NCBI GenBank assembly: GCA_949289155.1
Contig: CASEMX010000002.1
Location: forward strand, 1 to 64,000
DNA: 64,000 bases
DNA from: an uncultured Parabacteroides sp.
GTDB taxonomy: Bacteria; Bacteroidota; Bacteroidia; Bacteroidales; Tannerellaceae
Reading direction: 5' to 3'
The notes under the pieces are model-generated. The model did not search any database and was not told where the DNA came from. It saw only the letters and a program-made list of their open reading frames with translations. Positions 32,842 to 41,829 of this stretch are shown one piece after another (positions within the stretch are counted from its first letter, which is position 1; each line of letters begins with the position of its first letter). The translations under genes and the position numbers were made by a program.

Positions 32842-32871
32842 CAAAGGTACAACTTATTTTTTAATTGCAAA
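32842..32871 (-). promoter_or_regulatory. tRNA-Pro promoter (TTTG-N18-TACCTTTG)
   Basis: The minus strand has TTTG at 32871-32868, an 18-base spacer and a perfect TACCTTTG at 32849-32842, about 46 bases before the tRNA 5' end. Confidence 0.65.
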
Positions 32872-32984
32872 ATTTTTGAAGCACTACTTTTTCTTTTGTC
32901 GTGGTAATTAGTTTAGGATTAGTTTATTACATGAAACCTTCCCCGTCTCGCGGGAGAGCGTTTCCCAAAGCTGGAAACCTTACA

Positions 32985-33120
32985 GCAGGAGTTAAAGGAG
33001 TTAGAGGAGTTACTGCTTCGCAGAGGAGTTAAAGCCGAATGTCTTTTGTATGTATGATTTAGATGCATCTTCAAAAAGGTATTGGCTTTAACTCCTTTAA
33101 CTCCTATAACTGCTCTAACT
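32985..33120. repeat. GGAGTTAAAG-armed inverted repeat element, copy 1
   Basis: The left arm holds repeated GGAGTTA units ending in GGAGTTAAAGCC (33025-33036). The right arm starts GGCTTTAACTCC (33084-33095) and continues with CTTTAACTCC-type repeats. The outer arms pair imperfectly for about 35 bases. The loop resembles that of a second copy at 51.5 kb. Confidence 0.8.
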
Positions 33121-33149
33121 TCTTATTGCTAATCAGCAGGGAACCTTCC

Positions 33150-33450
33150 TGCGCACCAACGGGAGCTCTTCCGGGGGTCCGGAAATCTTCCCGCGCACCA
33201 ACGGGAGCTCTTCCGGGGGTCCGGAAATCTTCCCGCGCACCAACGAGAGCCTTTCCGGGGGTCCGGAAACCTTGCCGCGCACCAACGAGAGCTCTTCCGG
33301 GGGTCCGGAAACCTTGCCGCGCACCAACGAGAGCTCTTCCGGGGGTCCGGAAACCTTGCCGCTCACCAACGAGAGCCTTTCCGGGGGTCCGGAAATCTTC
33401 CCGCGCACCAACGGGAGCTCTTCCGAGGGTCCGGAAATCTTCCCGCTTTA
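33150..33450. repeat. Tandem repeat array C (42-bp units, 7 copies)
   Basis: CCGGGGGTCCGG (one late copy is CCGAGGGTCCGG) starts at 33171, 33213, 33255, 33297, 33339, 33381 and 33423. Each unit carries the dyad TTCCGG-N4-CCGGAA, and most carry GAGCTC. The array is open in several frames because 42 is divisible by 3, but I do not consider it coding. The remaining gap to the PDZ gene at 33617 holds only its promoter. Confidence 0.95.
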
Positions 33451-33556
33451 TCCAATCTGCTGCATACAGATAACCCTGAGGTGGCATAAACTAAGTAGGG
33501 ACGATTACTTAATTATGGAAGTTTCTCCGTATAACAACTCAACTTTTTATCCGATG

Positions 33557-33588
33557 TTTGCTTGGAACGAGAAGATTTACGACCTTTG
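33557..33588 (+). promoter_or_regulatory. Promoter of the PDZ protein gene (TTTG-N20-GACCTTTG)
   Basis: TTTG at 33557-33560, a 20-base spacer and GACCTTTG at 33581-33588 precede the ATG at 33617. The TTTG halves are exact, while TA is replaced by GA. Confidence 0.5.
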
Positions 33589-33616
33589 TACTGGAAATCC
33601 GATAAAAATAAACAGT

Positions 33617-35041
33617 ATGGAAAAATGGATATATGCCTTTTTGTGCTTTTTGCTGCTATGTGGCCAGCCTGTGCAGGCGGCAGGCGAGAAAGTATGTCGT
33701 ACAGGTTTCAATTATGAAATCAGCCGCAGCGTGAATTGGGGGTATGGTAGGCCGGTGATAACGGAAGTAACGCCCTATTCGGCCGCAGAGCAGGCAGGAA
33801 TACAGCAATATGACATTATCGACCGGATTGATGGCATCGATGTAACGGAGATTTCTCCGGAAGAAATCGATATTTTGTTGAATCCGGCGAATAAACAGAG
33901 CGTAATGCTGACTTTGCGTTCGACTTTCAGCCCGAATCGGCAGGTCCTGCTCCCGAAGGAGTGCAAATCGATAGATGCCATTTCGGAATCGCAGTTGGCG
34001 CAAGCTTATAATATGTATAGTTTGGAGACAACGTCCGAGCGCGATTTCCTTTGTCCCTTTCGGATTAATACAACGAGGGACAGTGTGGATTTTTCCTTGT
34101 TCCGCACCTATGCTTTTGCCGACGTCGACCCGGAAAATGAGGAGTTAGAGCATAATATCAACCGGATTATTCGGGCAGAAATGGAGAAGAAGGGATTTTC
34201 TGCGGATGCCGATAAACCCGATTTGTTGATTCAGACGTTTTATTTCTTCGATAAGAATCCGGATTATGTGGGTCCGAATCCGATTAAACTGAAGCAGGCG
34301 GTTTATCGGTACGATTTTACGCACAGCAAGATGCGGAAACTGCCCTTCCTCGACCAGACCGCAACCGAATCGGAAGCGGAATATATCTTGCAGTTCGGTA
34401 TCCGTATCATCGACCAGAAGATTCAGCGTGGGCGTGTGTTGTGGGAATGCGAGGCGAATGAACTGTTGGAATCAGCTTTTCATTTGGAAAAGTATGCGCA
34501 AATCCACGTCCCGCTGATGTGCATGCAATTTCCTTACGTCAAAGACCGGAACAATGTCCGTTTTCACGTAAAACAGTGTATTTATAACTATACGGGCATC
34601 AATTATGACATGAATCAGCTGGAAAGGGTGGTATCTGTCGATAAGAATTCGCCGGCTTCTGCCGCAGGTATCCGTGCCAAAGATAAAATAGAGGAAATCG
34701 AAGGAATGAGCCTTGCCTATACCATCGACGAACTGACGTCGGCTTACCGGCAATTCGTGATGAATACGATGAAGTTCCGCGATCCGGATACGCGCTTTAC
34801 GGATAGCAATGGTTTCAATCGTTGTATGTATTGGGATACGTTCCAATATCCGGAGGTGAATAAAGCCATCCGGAACCCGAATAACCTGACCGTCTTTGCT
34901 TACCTTTATTATTTTACGCCCTATATCAACCCGACGAGCAATAATGCCATAACTTTTGATATCAAACAGGGGAAAGAGCGTAAACGGGTTATCATCCGTC
35001 CGACCATCCGGACGGGTATATCGGTCACCATTATAAATTAA
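33617..35041 (+). CDS. PDZ-domain protein with DUF4136-like region
   Basis: A 474-residue exported protein. A signal peptide (1-21, MEKWIYAFLCFLLLCGQPVQA) has no lipobox. The first PDZ-like domain (about 40-115) includes YSAAEQAGIQQYDIIDRIDG. A DUF4136-like segment includes FSLFRTYAFADVDPEN and KPDLLIQTFYFFDKNPDY. A second PDZ-like domain near 335-380 includes SPASAAGIRAKDKIEEIEG. No protease catalytic domain is present. The start is ATG 33617; the in-frame extension back to 33272 is repeat array C read as protein. It is 26 bases upstream of mutS2 and could share its mRNA. Function unknown; a periplasmic scaffold or binding role is possible. Confidence 0.82.
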   Translation: MEKWIYAFLCFLLLCGQPVQAAGEKVCRTGFNYEISRSVNWGYGRPVITEVTPYSAAEQAGIQQYDIIDRIDGIDVTEISPEEIDILLNPANKQSVMLTLRSTFSPNRQVLLPKECKSIDAISESQLAQAYNMYSLETTSERDFLCPFRINTTRDSVDFSLFRTYAFADVDPENEELEHNINRIIRAEMEKKGFSADADKPDLLIQTFYFFDKNPDYVGPNPIKLKQAVYRYDFTHSKMRKLPFLDQTATESEAEYILQFGIRIIDQKIQRGRVLWECEANELLESAFHLEKYAQIHVPLMCMQFPYVKDRNNVRFHVKQCIYNYTGINYDMNQLERVVSVDKNSPASAAGIRAKDKIEEIEGMSLAYTIDELTSAYRQFVMNTMKFRDPDTRFTDSNGFNRCMYWDTFQYPEVNKAIRNPNNLTVFAYLYYFTPYINPTSNNAITFDIKQGKERKRVIIRPTIRTGISVTIIN

Positions 35042-35067
35042 AAAGTAGAATCAATTTAGAGAGATTT

Positions 35068-37539
35068 ATGTTTTATCCTTTGAATTTCGAGCAGAAGACC
35101 GGATTCGACAAAATTCGGCTTTTGCTTTCTGATAAATGCTTGAGTCCGTTGGGTACGGAACGTGTATCCGAAATGGACTTCTCGACAGATTATACGACAA
35201 TTACCGACCGCTTGGAGCAGGTGGCGGAATTTGTTCGCATCCAGCAGGGAGATGAGGATTTCCCTGCCAACTATTTTTTCGACGTACGCTATTCTTTGAA
35301 ACGAATCCGTCCGGAGGGGACTTGGTTGGACGAGCGGGAGCTGTTCGACTTGAAACGTTCCTTGCAGACGATTTACGATATTGTCCGTTTTTTCCGTCCC
35401 TCGGAAGAGGATGAGGAGGTAAAATATCCGGCGCTGACGGCTTTGGCTGGAGATATCTTGGTGTTCCCCCAGCTTATTGGTAAAATTGATACCATTTTGG
35501 ATAAGTTTGGCAAAGTGAAAGATAATGCTTCGCCGGAATTGCAGACGATTCGTCGGGAAATGACGATTACGATGAGCAATATCTCACGGAGTTTGCAATC
35601 GATTCTGCGCAACGCCCAGAGCGAAGGTGTGGTGGATAAAGATGTGACTCCGACCATGCGCGACGGACGATTGATGATTCCGGTGGCTCCTGCGTTCAAA
35701 CGGAAAATAAAAGGAATTGTCCATGATGAATCCGCCAGCGGGAAAACGGTATTTATCGAACCGGAGGTGGTCGTTGAGGCGAATAATCGCATCCGGGAAT
35801 TGGAGGGCGAGGAAAAACGGGAGATTATCCGTATCCTTACCGGGTTTACTGATGTGATTCGTCCGTTAACGACAGATATTTTGCAGTCATACGAATTTCT
35901 TGCCGATATCGATTTTATCCGGGCAAAGGCGTTGTTTGCATTGGAGATAGGAGGAATCCGCCCGGTTGTGGAGAACAAACAGCAGGTCGATTGGGCTCGG
36001 GCTGTTCATCCATTATTATATCTCTCTTTAAAGAAGCAACATAAAGAGGTAGTCCCTTTGGATATTACCCTGACGGACGAGAAAAGGCTGCTGATTATCT
36101 CAGGGCCGAACGCAGGAGGCAAATCGGTCTGTTTGAAGACGGTCGGTTTGCTGCAGTATATGCTGCAATGCGGGTTATTGGTCCCGATGCATGAGAGTTC
36201 GCGCGTCGGTATTTTCGAGAATTTGTTTATCGATATTGGCGACGAGCAGAGTATTGAGAATGATTTAAGTACCTATTCTTCGCATTTGACGCACATGAAG
36301 TTCTTTGTAAAGAATTGCAATGAACGGACCATGCTGTTGATTGATGAATTTGGTAGTGGAACCGAACCGCAAATCGGAGGCGCCATTGCAGAAGCCCTAT
36401 TGAGCCGTTGTAATCAACGGAAAAGTTTCGGAGTCATTACGACGCATTACCAGAACTTGAAGCATTTTGCGGAAGATACGCCGGGGGTGGTTAATGGGGC
36501 CATGCTTTATGACCGACATCTGATGCAACCGCTGTTCAAACTGGCGATAGGTAATCCGGGAAGTTCGTTCGCCATAGAGATTGCCCGGAAGATTGGGTTG
36601 CCTGAAGATGTAATTGCCGACGCTTCGGCGAAAGTCGGACAGGATTATATCAATATGGATAAGTACCTGCAGGATATTGTCCGGGATAAACGCTATTGGG
36701 AAGGGAAGCGGCAGAATATCCGCCAGCGGGAAAAGCGGTTGGAGGAGGTAATCGCCAAGTATGAGAAAGATTTGGATGAGGTAAGCAGCCAGCGCAAAGA
36801 GATTGTCCGGGAGGCAAAAGCCGAAGCTTCGCGGATTTTGTCGGATGCCAATGCGAAAATAGAGAATACCATCCGTGAGATTAAGGAGGCGCAGGCAGAA
36901 AAGGAGCGTACGAAACAGGCTCGGCAGGGATTGCAGGAGTTCAAGAGCCAAGTGGATGGCGCGAAAGAAGAGGATGAACGCATCGCCCGGAAGATGGCAA
37001 AACTGAAAGATCGGAATGAACGGAAGAAGCAAAAGCAGAAAGCTGCTGCCCAACCCCAGTTTAACAAGGATGTAATAGAAGTAGGCGATAGTGTACGCCT
37101 GAAAGGGCAGACAACGGCCGGCACGGTATTGGAAATACAGGATAAAGAGGCGGTCATTGCCTTTGGCATGATTAAAAGTACGGTGAAGCTGGAGCGATTG
37201 GAGAAGGTAAGCAAAGGGCAAATCAAGAAAGAAATCCAAAAGAGTACGTTTATCAGCGAACAGACCAGCGACCAGATGCACGAGAAACGGTTGCATTTCA
37301 AACAGGAAATCGATGTCCGGGGAATGCGTGGGGATGAAGCGTTGCAAACCGTTACCTATTTTATCGATGATGCGATACAGGTCGGCGCGCAACAGGTCCG
37401 TATCCTGCACGGTACGGGAACCGGCATTCTCCGTCAGTTAATCCGCGAATATTTGCGGACGGTGTCGGGGGTGCGTTCGTTTCATGACGAGCATGTCCAG
37501 TTCGGTGGGGCAGGCATTACGGTAGTTGAATTGGAATAA
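35068..37539 (+). CDS. mutS2: Endonuclease MutS2
   Basis: An 823-residue protein. The MutS core and clamp domains (about 1-320) are followed by the ATPase domain with Walker A SGPNAGGKSV near 350 and Walker B TMLLIDEFGSGTEPQIGG near 428-445. A long coiled coil (about 515-640) and the C-terminal Smr nuclease domain (IDVRGMRGDEAL and HGTGTGILRQLIREYLR, about 750-823) complete the family plan. The protein lacks the mismatch-recognition domain of MutS. MutS2 proteins suppress recombination and, in some bacteria, rescue collided ribosomes through the Smr domain. Confidence 0.96.
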   Translation: MFYPLNFEQKTGFDKIRLLLSDKCLSPLGTERVSEMDFSTDYTTITDRLEQVAEFVRIQQGDEDFPANYFFDVRYSLKRIRPEGTWLDERELFDLKRSLQTIYDIVRFFRPSEEDEEVKYPALTALAGDILVFPQLIGKIDTILDKFGKVKDNASPELQTIRREMTITMSNISRSLQSILRNAQSEGVVDKDVTPTMRDGRLMIPVAPAFKRKIKGIVHDESASGKTVFIEPEVVVEANNRIRELEGEEKREIIRILTGFTDVIRPLTTDILQSYEFLADIDFIRAKALFALEIGGIRPVVENKQQVDWARAVHPLLYLSLKKQHKEVVPLDITLTDEKRLLIISGPNAGGKSVCLKTVGLLQYMLQCGLLVPMHESSRVGIFENLFIDIGDEQSIENDLSTYSSHLTHMKFFVKNCNERTMLLIDEFGSGTEPQIGGAIAEALLSRCNQRKSFGVITTHYQNLKHFAEDTPGVVNGAMLYDRHLMQPLFKLAIGNPGSSFAIEIARKIGLPEDVIADASAKVGQDYINMDKYLQDIVRDKRYWEGKRQNIRQREKRLEEVIAKYEKDLDEVSSQRKEIVREAKAEASRILSDANAKIENTIREIKEAQAEKERTKQARQGLQEFKSQVDGAKEEDERIARKMAKLKDRNERKKQKQKAAAQPQFNKDVIEVGDSVRLKGQTTAGTVLEIQDKEAVIAFGMIKSTVKLERLEKVSKGQIKKEIQKSTFISEQTSDQMHEKRLHFKQEIDVRGMRGDEALQTVTYFIDDAIQVGAQQVRILHGTGTGILRQLIREYLRTVSGVRSFHDEHVQFGGAGITVVELE

Positions 37540-37553
37540 TCGGGAATATAGGT

Positions 37554-38636
37554 ATGGGACGGAAGGAGATTGCCGGGCATAAACGGCGGCATCATGACAG
37601 CAACAGGCGATTGGCGGAAGTGTATCACTATGCGGGCGAGGCGCGATTGGATACGACATTGCGCTTGACCTCTTATACGGCGAATCATGTCCGCTCCGAA
37701 ACGCTTCAGCCGGAGAAACTTTCGGCAAAGCGACTGTATGCCGAGCCGGAGACGCATTGGATTGAGGTAAGCGGCCTGTCGGATGCATCGGTCATTACGC
37801 AAATTGTCAATGAATTTGGCTTTCATCGGTTGGATGCCAAGGATATTCTGACGCCCCAGCACGTTGCCAAAGTGGAAATCAGCAATGAGCGGACGCTGAT
37901 TGTCTTGAATGTCTGTTATTATAACGAACAGACGGAGCTGCAGAAGGAGCATATTTGTCTGTTGATGTCGCACAATGTCATCATCTCCTTTACCGAACGG
38001 AACGATTATCCGTTATTCGATGGGGTACGTCAGGCGATTGCTGATAATTTGCTGGATATCCGCAACCATAATATCAAGCAATTGCTGATTCATCTGCTGA
38101 ATGCCGTCACCTCTTGTCTGGCTGATTCGGTTGCAATGACAGAGGAATTGCTGGAGGATATCGAAGATTCGTTGTTGGACATCTCGCAGGTCTCGGAAAA
38201 TACCGGCATATCGATTCAGCAGCGCCGGAGGGATGCGATAGCTATCCGGCGCAGTACATTGCCGTTGAAGGAGGAATTTGCCAAGATGGTGCATACCGTG
38301 GGCTATTTCTCTCCGGAGCAGCTTCCTTTCTTCAACGATACGAACGACCAAGTCCTGTTTGTATTGCAGACGGCCGATATGTGTCGGGAAATTATCGATT
38401 CGTTGATGGACCTTTACTTCTCAAATAATGATTTGCGTCTGAATTCGATTATAAAACGGCTTACGATTGTCTCCACCATCTTCATTCCGTTGACCTTTTT
38501 GGCCGGTATATGGGGAATGAACTTCCGGTTTATGCCCGAATTGGACTGGCGGTATGGCTATGCAGTGGCTTGGTTGGTCATGCTGGTTGCTGCTTTCGTC
38601 TCTTGGCTTTATCTTCGGAAAAAGGGATGGAATTAG
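37554..38636 (+). CDS. corA: CorA-family magnesium/divalent cation transporter
   Basis: A 360-residue inner membrane channel. A cytosolic alpha/beta domain and long helix (1-295) precede two membrane segments near 300-322 and 333-353. The diagnostic GMN motif lies between them in GIWGMNFRFMPELDW. It forms pentamers that admit Mg2+, or Co2+/Ni2+ in some members. It starts 14 bases after mutS2 and probably shares its transcript. Array D begins about 24 bases after its stop codon. Confidence 0.94.
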   Translation: MGRKEIAGHKRRHHDSNRRLAEVYHYAGEARLDTTLRLTSYTANHVRSETLQPEKLSAKRLYAEPETHWIEVSGLSDASVITQIVNEFGFHRLDAKDILTPQHVAKVEISNERTLIVLNVCYYNEQTELQKEHICLLMSHNVIISFTERNDYPLFDGVRQAIADNLLDIRNHNIKQLLIHLLNAVTSCLADSVAMTEELLEDIEDSLLDISQVSENTGISIQQRRRDAIAIRRSTLPLKEEFAKMVHTVGYFSPEQLPFFNDTNDQVLFVLQTADMCREIIDSLMDLYFSNNDLRLNSIIKRLTIVSTIFIPLTFLAGIWGMNFRFMPELDWRYGYAVAWLVMLVAAFVSWLYLRKKGWN

Positions 38637-38649
38637 TCGGATATTTCAT

Positions 38650-39112
38650 CTTGATTCGCTGCCAACACGTGTTGTGAGGTCGCCCGAGCCTCCGGAAATA
38701 CCCCCAACACGTGTTGGCAGGTCTCGCGGGCTTCCGAAAGTGCTCCCAACACGTGTTGGCAGGTCTCGCGAGCCTCCGGAAGTGTTCCCAACACGTGTTG
38801 GCAGGTCTCGCGGGCCTCCGGAAGTGTTCCCAACACGTGTTGGCAGGTCTCGCGGGCCTCCGGAAGCTTGGCAACACGTGTTGCCGGGTCATTGAGGTCC
38901 CTCAAAAGGTTGCCAAAACGTTTAGGGAGGTCATTGAGGCTCCTCAAAGTGCTGCCAAAACGTTTAGAGAGGCTTTTGAGGCCCCTCAAAGTGTTGCCAA
39001 AACGTTTAGACAGGTCATTGAGGCTCCTCAAAGTGTTGCCAAAACGTTTAGACAGGCTTTTGAGGCTCCTCAACGGTTTGGCAAAACGTTTAGACAGACT
39101 TTTTCTCCATCC
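38650..39112. repeat. Tandem repeat array D (42-bp units, 11 copies in two subtypes)
   Basis: Subtype D1 carries AACACGTGTT starting at 38664, 38706, 38748, 38790, 38832 and 38873; the central copies form the 14-bp palindrome CCAACACGTGTTGG. Subtype D2 carries AAAACGTTTA starting at 38915, 38957, 38999, 39041 and 39083, plus the dyad TTGAGG-N2-CCTCAA. Every step is 42 bp except one of 41. The sixth unit joins a D1 palindrome to a D2 body, so the subtypes are versions of one unit. The array fills the gap between convergent corA and cdd. Confidence 0.95.
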
Positions 39113-39151
39113 CAAAGAATGGAATCGTCTGATAAACGATAGGAATATAGG

Positions 39152-39625
39152 TTATAAATCGTTGGACGTAAAAGAGAATGGAAGCAGCATCCGCGAAGAG
39201 GAGAGGATTCGTACCTGCTCTTTCCCGCAGAGCATGATTTTTATCGGTCGGTCGAATCGGGTCTCCGTCTCGATAAGAACCTGACAACATGCGCCGCAGG
39301 GGGAAATCTGCTCTTTGATTTGCCCGTTCTGGCAGGCGATGATGGCTAATGCCTCGACCGGTGTATCCGGATAGTTGGCGGCTGCGGCAAAGAGGGTGAC
39401 CCGTTCGGCACATAGCCCGGAGGGATAGGCGGCATTTTCCTGATTGCAGCCGGTCACGATTTGCCCGTTTTCCAATAATGCAGCTGCGCCTACATGGAAA
39501 CGGGAGTAAGGAGCATACGCCTTCTGCGACGCATCGAGCGCTTTGTCGTATAACGTTTTCTCTATCTCGTTCAATTCGTGGAGCGGAACCTCCGTAAATT
39601 CGATTTCATGGGTAATTGTTCTCAT
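39152..39625 (-). CDS. cdd: Cytidine deaminase
   Basis: A 157-residue zinc enzyme that deaminates cytidine and deoxycytidine in pyrimidine salvage. HVGAAALLENGQ precedes the catalytic CAE of GLCAERVTL, where Glu is the proton shuttle and Cys the first zinc ligand. PCGACCQVL supplies the other two Cys ligands. ATG 39625 (MRTITHEIEF) is chosen over the upstream ATG at 39685, which adds a non-conserved stretch. It is convergent with corA and divergent from the glucosaminidase gene. Confidence 0.95.
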   Translation of the reverse strand: MRTITHEIEFTEVPLHELNEIEKTLYDKALDASQKAYAPYSRFHVGAAALLENGQIVTGCNQENAAYPSGLCAERVTLFAAAANYPDTPVEALAIIACQNGQIKEQISPCGACCQVLIETETRFDRPIKIMLCGKEQVRILSSSRMLLPFSFTSNDL

Positions 39626-39674
39626 ATTTCTTCGTTTTATGGGCGCAATATACGGAAAATATGTGTCTTTTTTG

Positions 39675-39682
39675 TATGTTTG
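39675..39682 (+). promoter_or_regulatory. Putative -7 element of the glucosaminidase gene
   Basis: TATGTTTG fits TAnnTTTG exactly, 36 bases before the ATG at 39719. Confidence 0.45.
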
Positions 39683-39718
39683 CAAACGAATATCATTTTA
39701 AAAGACAGATTATCTCTT

Positions 39719-40606
39719 ATGAAAGCGCTGTTTCGACTCTTGTTATTTTGTTTTTGCTTGTTGTGTGCCTTCGAAAGCGGGGCAGAGGATATGTCTGCTC
39801 TGTCTTCTTATCACCGCTATATCCGGAAATATAAAGATTTGGCGATTGAACACCAGCAAAAATATAAGATTCCGGCCAGCATAACATTGGCTCAGGGATT
39901 ATTGGAGTCGGGCGCCGGACAAAGCGACCTTGCCCGTCGTTCGAATAACCATTTCGGTATCAAATGCCATGACTGGAAGGGGAAACGGGTCTATCATGAT
40001 GACGATAGGAGAGGGGAATGTTTCCGAAAATACAGCAAGGTGGAAGATTCGTATGAGGACCATTCCAAATTCTTGGCGTTGCGTTCGCGCTATGCCCCGT
40101 TGTTCCGGCTGAAAATTACCGATTATAAAGGCTGGGCAAAGGGGTTGCAGAAATGTGGATACGCTACCGACCGGAAATATGCCAACAAACTCATCAAGGT
40201 AATCGAGGATTATAAATTGTACCAATATGATTCTTCCAAGAAAAAGAAAAAATCGGAAGTCGTAGTCGGGCATACGATTTACCGGAGCAATGATTTGCTG
40301 TATGTGCATGCCAAAACGGGTGATTCCTTGGAGGATATTTCAAAAAGTACCGGCATCAGCCTCCGGAAGTTGAGCAAGTATAACGAAATGCCGAAAGATT
40401 TCCCTCTCCAAGCCGGTGATGTTATTTATTTGGAGAAGAAAAAGAAAAAAGCCGACAAGGCTTATTCTCAACATATTGTGCAAATCGGAGAATCGATGCA
40501 CAGTATCTCCCAACAATATGGAATCCAAGTTAAAAGTCTCTATAAATTGAATAAAAAAGACAAAGATTATATCCCGGAAGAAGGAGATGTCTTAAAACTT
40601 AGATGA
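39719..40606 (+). CDS. Exported glucosaminidase-domain protein with LysM repeats
   Basis: A 295-residue exported protein. A signal peptide (about 1-22, ending AFESGA) is followed by a GH73-like glucosaminidase domain (about 30-170) with IPASITLAQGLLESGAGQSD, where Glu is the likely catalytic acid, and NNHFGIKCH. Two LysM modules follow, near 200-245 (YVHAKTGDSLEDISKSTGIS) and 250-295 (HIVQIGESMHSISQQYGIQ), separated by a Lys-rich linker. It should cut or remodel peptidoglycan in the periplasm or at septa. ATG 39719 is chosen because the upstream extension has no family features and contains the promoter. Confidence 0.92.
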   Translation: MKALFRLLLFCFCLLCAFESGAEDMSALSSYHRYIRKYKDLAIEHQQKYKIPASITLAQGLLESGAGQSDLARRSNNHFGIKCHDWKGKRVYHDDDRRGECFRKYSKVEDSYEDHSKFLALRSRYAPLFRLKITDYKGWAKGLQKCGYATDRKYANKLIKVIEDYKLYQYDSSKKKKKSEVVVGHTIYRSNDLLYVHAKTGDSLEDISKSTGISLRKLSKYNEMPKDFPLQAGDVIYLEKKKKKADKAYSQHIVQIGESMHSISQQYGIQVKSLYKLNKKDKDYIPEEGDVLKLR

Positions 40607-40623
40607 TAAAGATAAAAAAACAG

Positions 40624-40631
40624 TATATTTG
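40624..40631 (+). promoter_or_regulatory. Putative -7 element of the purM-lpxA gene run
   Basis: TATATTTG fits TAnnTTTG exactly, 22 bases before the purM ATG. No TTTG is found at the -33 distance. Confidence 0.5.
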
Positions 40632-40653
40632 CAGTCCATAACAAATAGATAGA

Positions 40654-41820
40654 ATGAGCGATCAACGTTATAATTTGCGCGGTGTTTCCGCATCGAAAGA
40701 GGATGTTCATAACGCAATCAAGAACATCGATAAGGGTATTTTCCCGAATGCATTCTGTAAGATTATCCCGGATATCTTAGGAGGCGATCCGGAATATTGT
40801 AATATAATGCATGCCGATGGGGCAGGTACGAAATCTTCCTTGGCGTATATGTATTGGAAGGAGACCGGTGACCTGTCGGTGTGGAAAGGCATTGCCCAAG
40901 ATGCCTTGATTATGAATATCGATGACCTGCTTTGTGTCGGTGCTGTGGATAATATATTGGTTTCATCCACTATCGGACGGAACAAATTGCTGATTCCCGG
41001 TGAGGTGATTTCGGCGATTATCAACGGGACCGATGAGTTGCTGGCAGAACTCCGTGAGATGGGCGTAGGATGCTATGCCACGGGCGGAGAAACAGCGGAT
41101 GTCGGCGATTTGGTGCGTACGATTATTGTCGATAGTACAGTGACTTGCCGCATGAAACGGACGGATGTAATCGATAATAAGCATATACAGGGGGGCGATG
41201 TGATTGTCGGACTGGCTTCCTACGGTCAGGCTACCTATGAAAAGGAATATAATGGCGGAATGGGAAGCAATGGATTGACTTCTGCTCGTCATGATGTGTT
41301 TGCTAAGTATTTGGCAATGAAATATCCGGAAAGTTATGATGCCGCTGTCCCGGAAGATTTAGTTTATTCCGGAGATTTGAAACTGACAGACCAGATAGCG
41401 GAACTGGGCATAGACGCCGGTAAATTGGTTCTCTCGCCGACGCGTACGTATGCTCCGGTTATCAAGAAAATATTGGACCAATTGCGTCCGAATATACATG
41501 GGATGGTCCATTGTTCGGGAGGTGCGCAGACCAAGGTTATGCATTTTGTCGAAAATAAACGGGTAACGAAAAATAATCTTTTCCCGGTTCCTCCTTTATT
41601 CCGTATTATCCAAGAACAGAGCGGCACGGATTGGAGCGAAATGTATAAAGTTTTTAATATGGGTCATCGTATGGAAATTTATATCGCACCGGAATATGCG
41701 GATGAGGTGATTTCCATTTCCAAGAGCTTTAATATCGATGCGCGTATCGTAGGATTTGTGGAAGATGCCGCATCCAATGAACTGATTATTGAAAGCGAGA
41801 ATGGGCGGTTTACGTATTAA
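40654..41820 (+). CDS. purM: Phosphoribosylformylglycinamidine cyclo-ligase (AIR synthase)
   Basis: A 388-residue enzyme that makes aminoimidazole ribotide in purine synthesis. MHADGAGTKSSLAYMYW near 49-65 and IAQDALIMNIDDLLCVGA are the ATP-binding PurM-fold signatures. GGETADVGDLV and VHCSGGAQTK complete the family pattern. The protein is longer than E. coli PurM (about 345), as is usual in Bacteroidetes. It opens a plus-strand run of six genes with gaps of 4-16 bases through lpxA. Confidence 0.95.
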   Translation: MSDQRYNLRGVSASKEDVHNAIKNIDKGIFPNAFCKIIPDILGGDPEYCNIMHADGAGTKSSLAYMYWKETGDLSVWKGIAQDALIMNIDDLLCVGAVDNILVSSTIGRNKLLIPGEVISAIINGTDELLAELREMGVGCYATGGETADVGDLVRTIIVDSTVTCRMKRTDVIDNKHIQGGDVIVGLASYGQATYEKEYNGGMGSNGLTSARHDVFAKYLAMKYPESYDAAVPEDLVYSGDLKLTDQIAELGIDAGKLVLSPTRTYAPVIKKILDQLRPNIHGMVHCSGGAQTKVMHFVENKRVTKNNLFPVPPLFRIIQEQSGTDWSEMYKVFNMGHRMEIYIAPEYADEVISISKSFNIDARIVGFVEDAASNELIIESENGRFTY

Positions 41821-41829
41821 TTGAAGTAA

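Noticed and set aside
33063-33487. ORFs across array C
   Set aside because: They are repeat translations without start signals or family similarity.
6455-39112. CRISPR arrays
   Set aside because: The arrays are pure tandem repeats without unique spacers, and no cas genes are present.
38554-39284. ORFs across array D
   Set aside because: They are repeat translations on both strands plus antisense of cdd.
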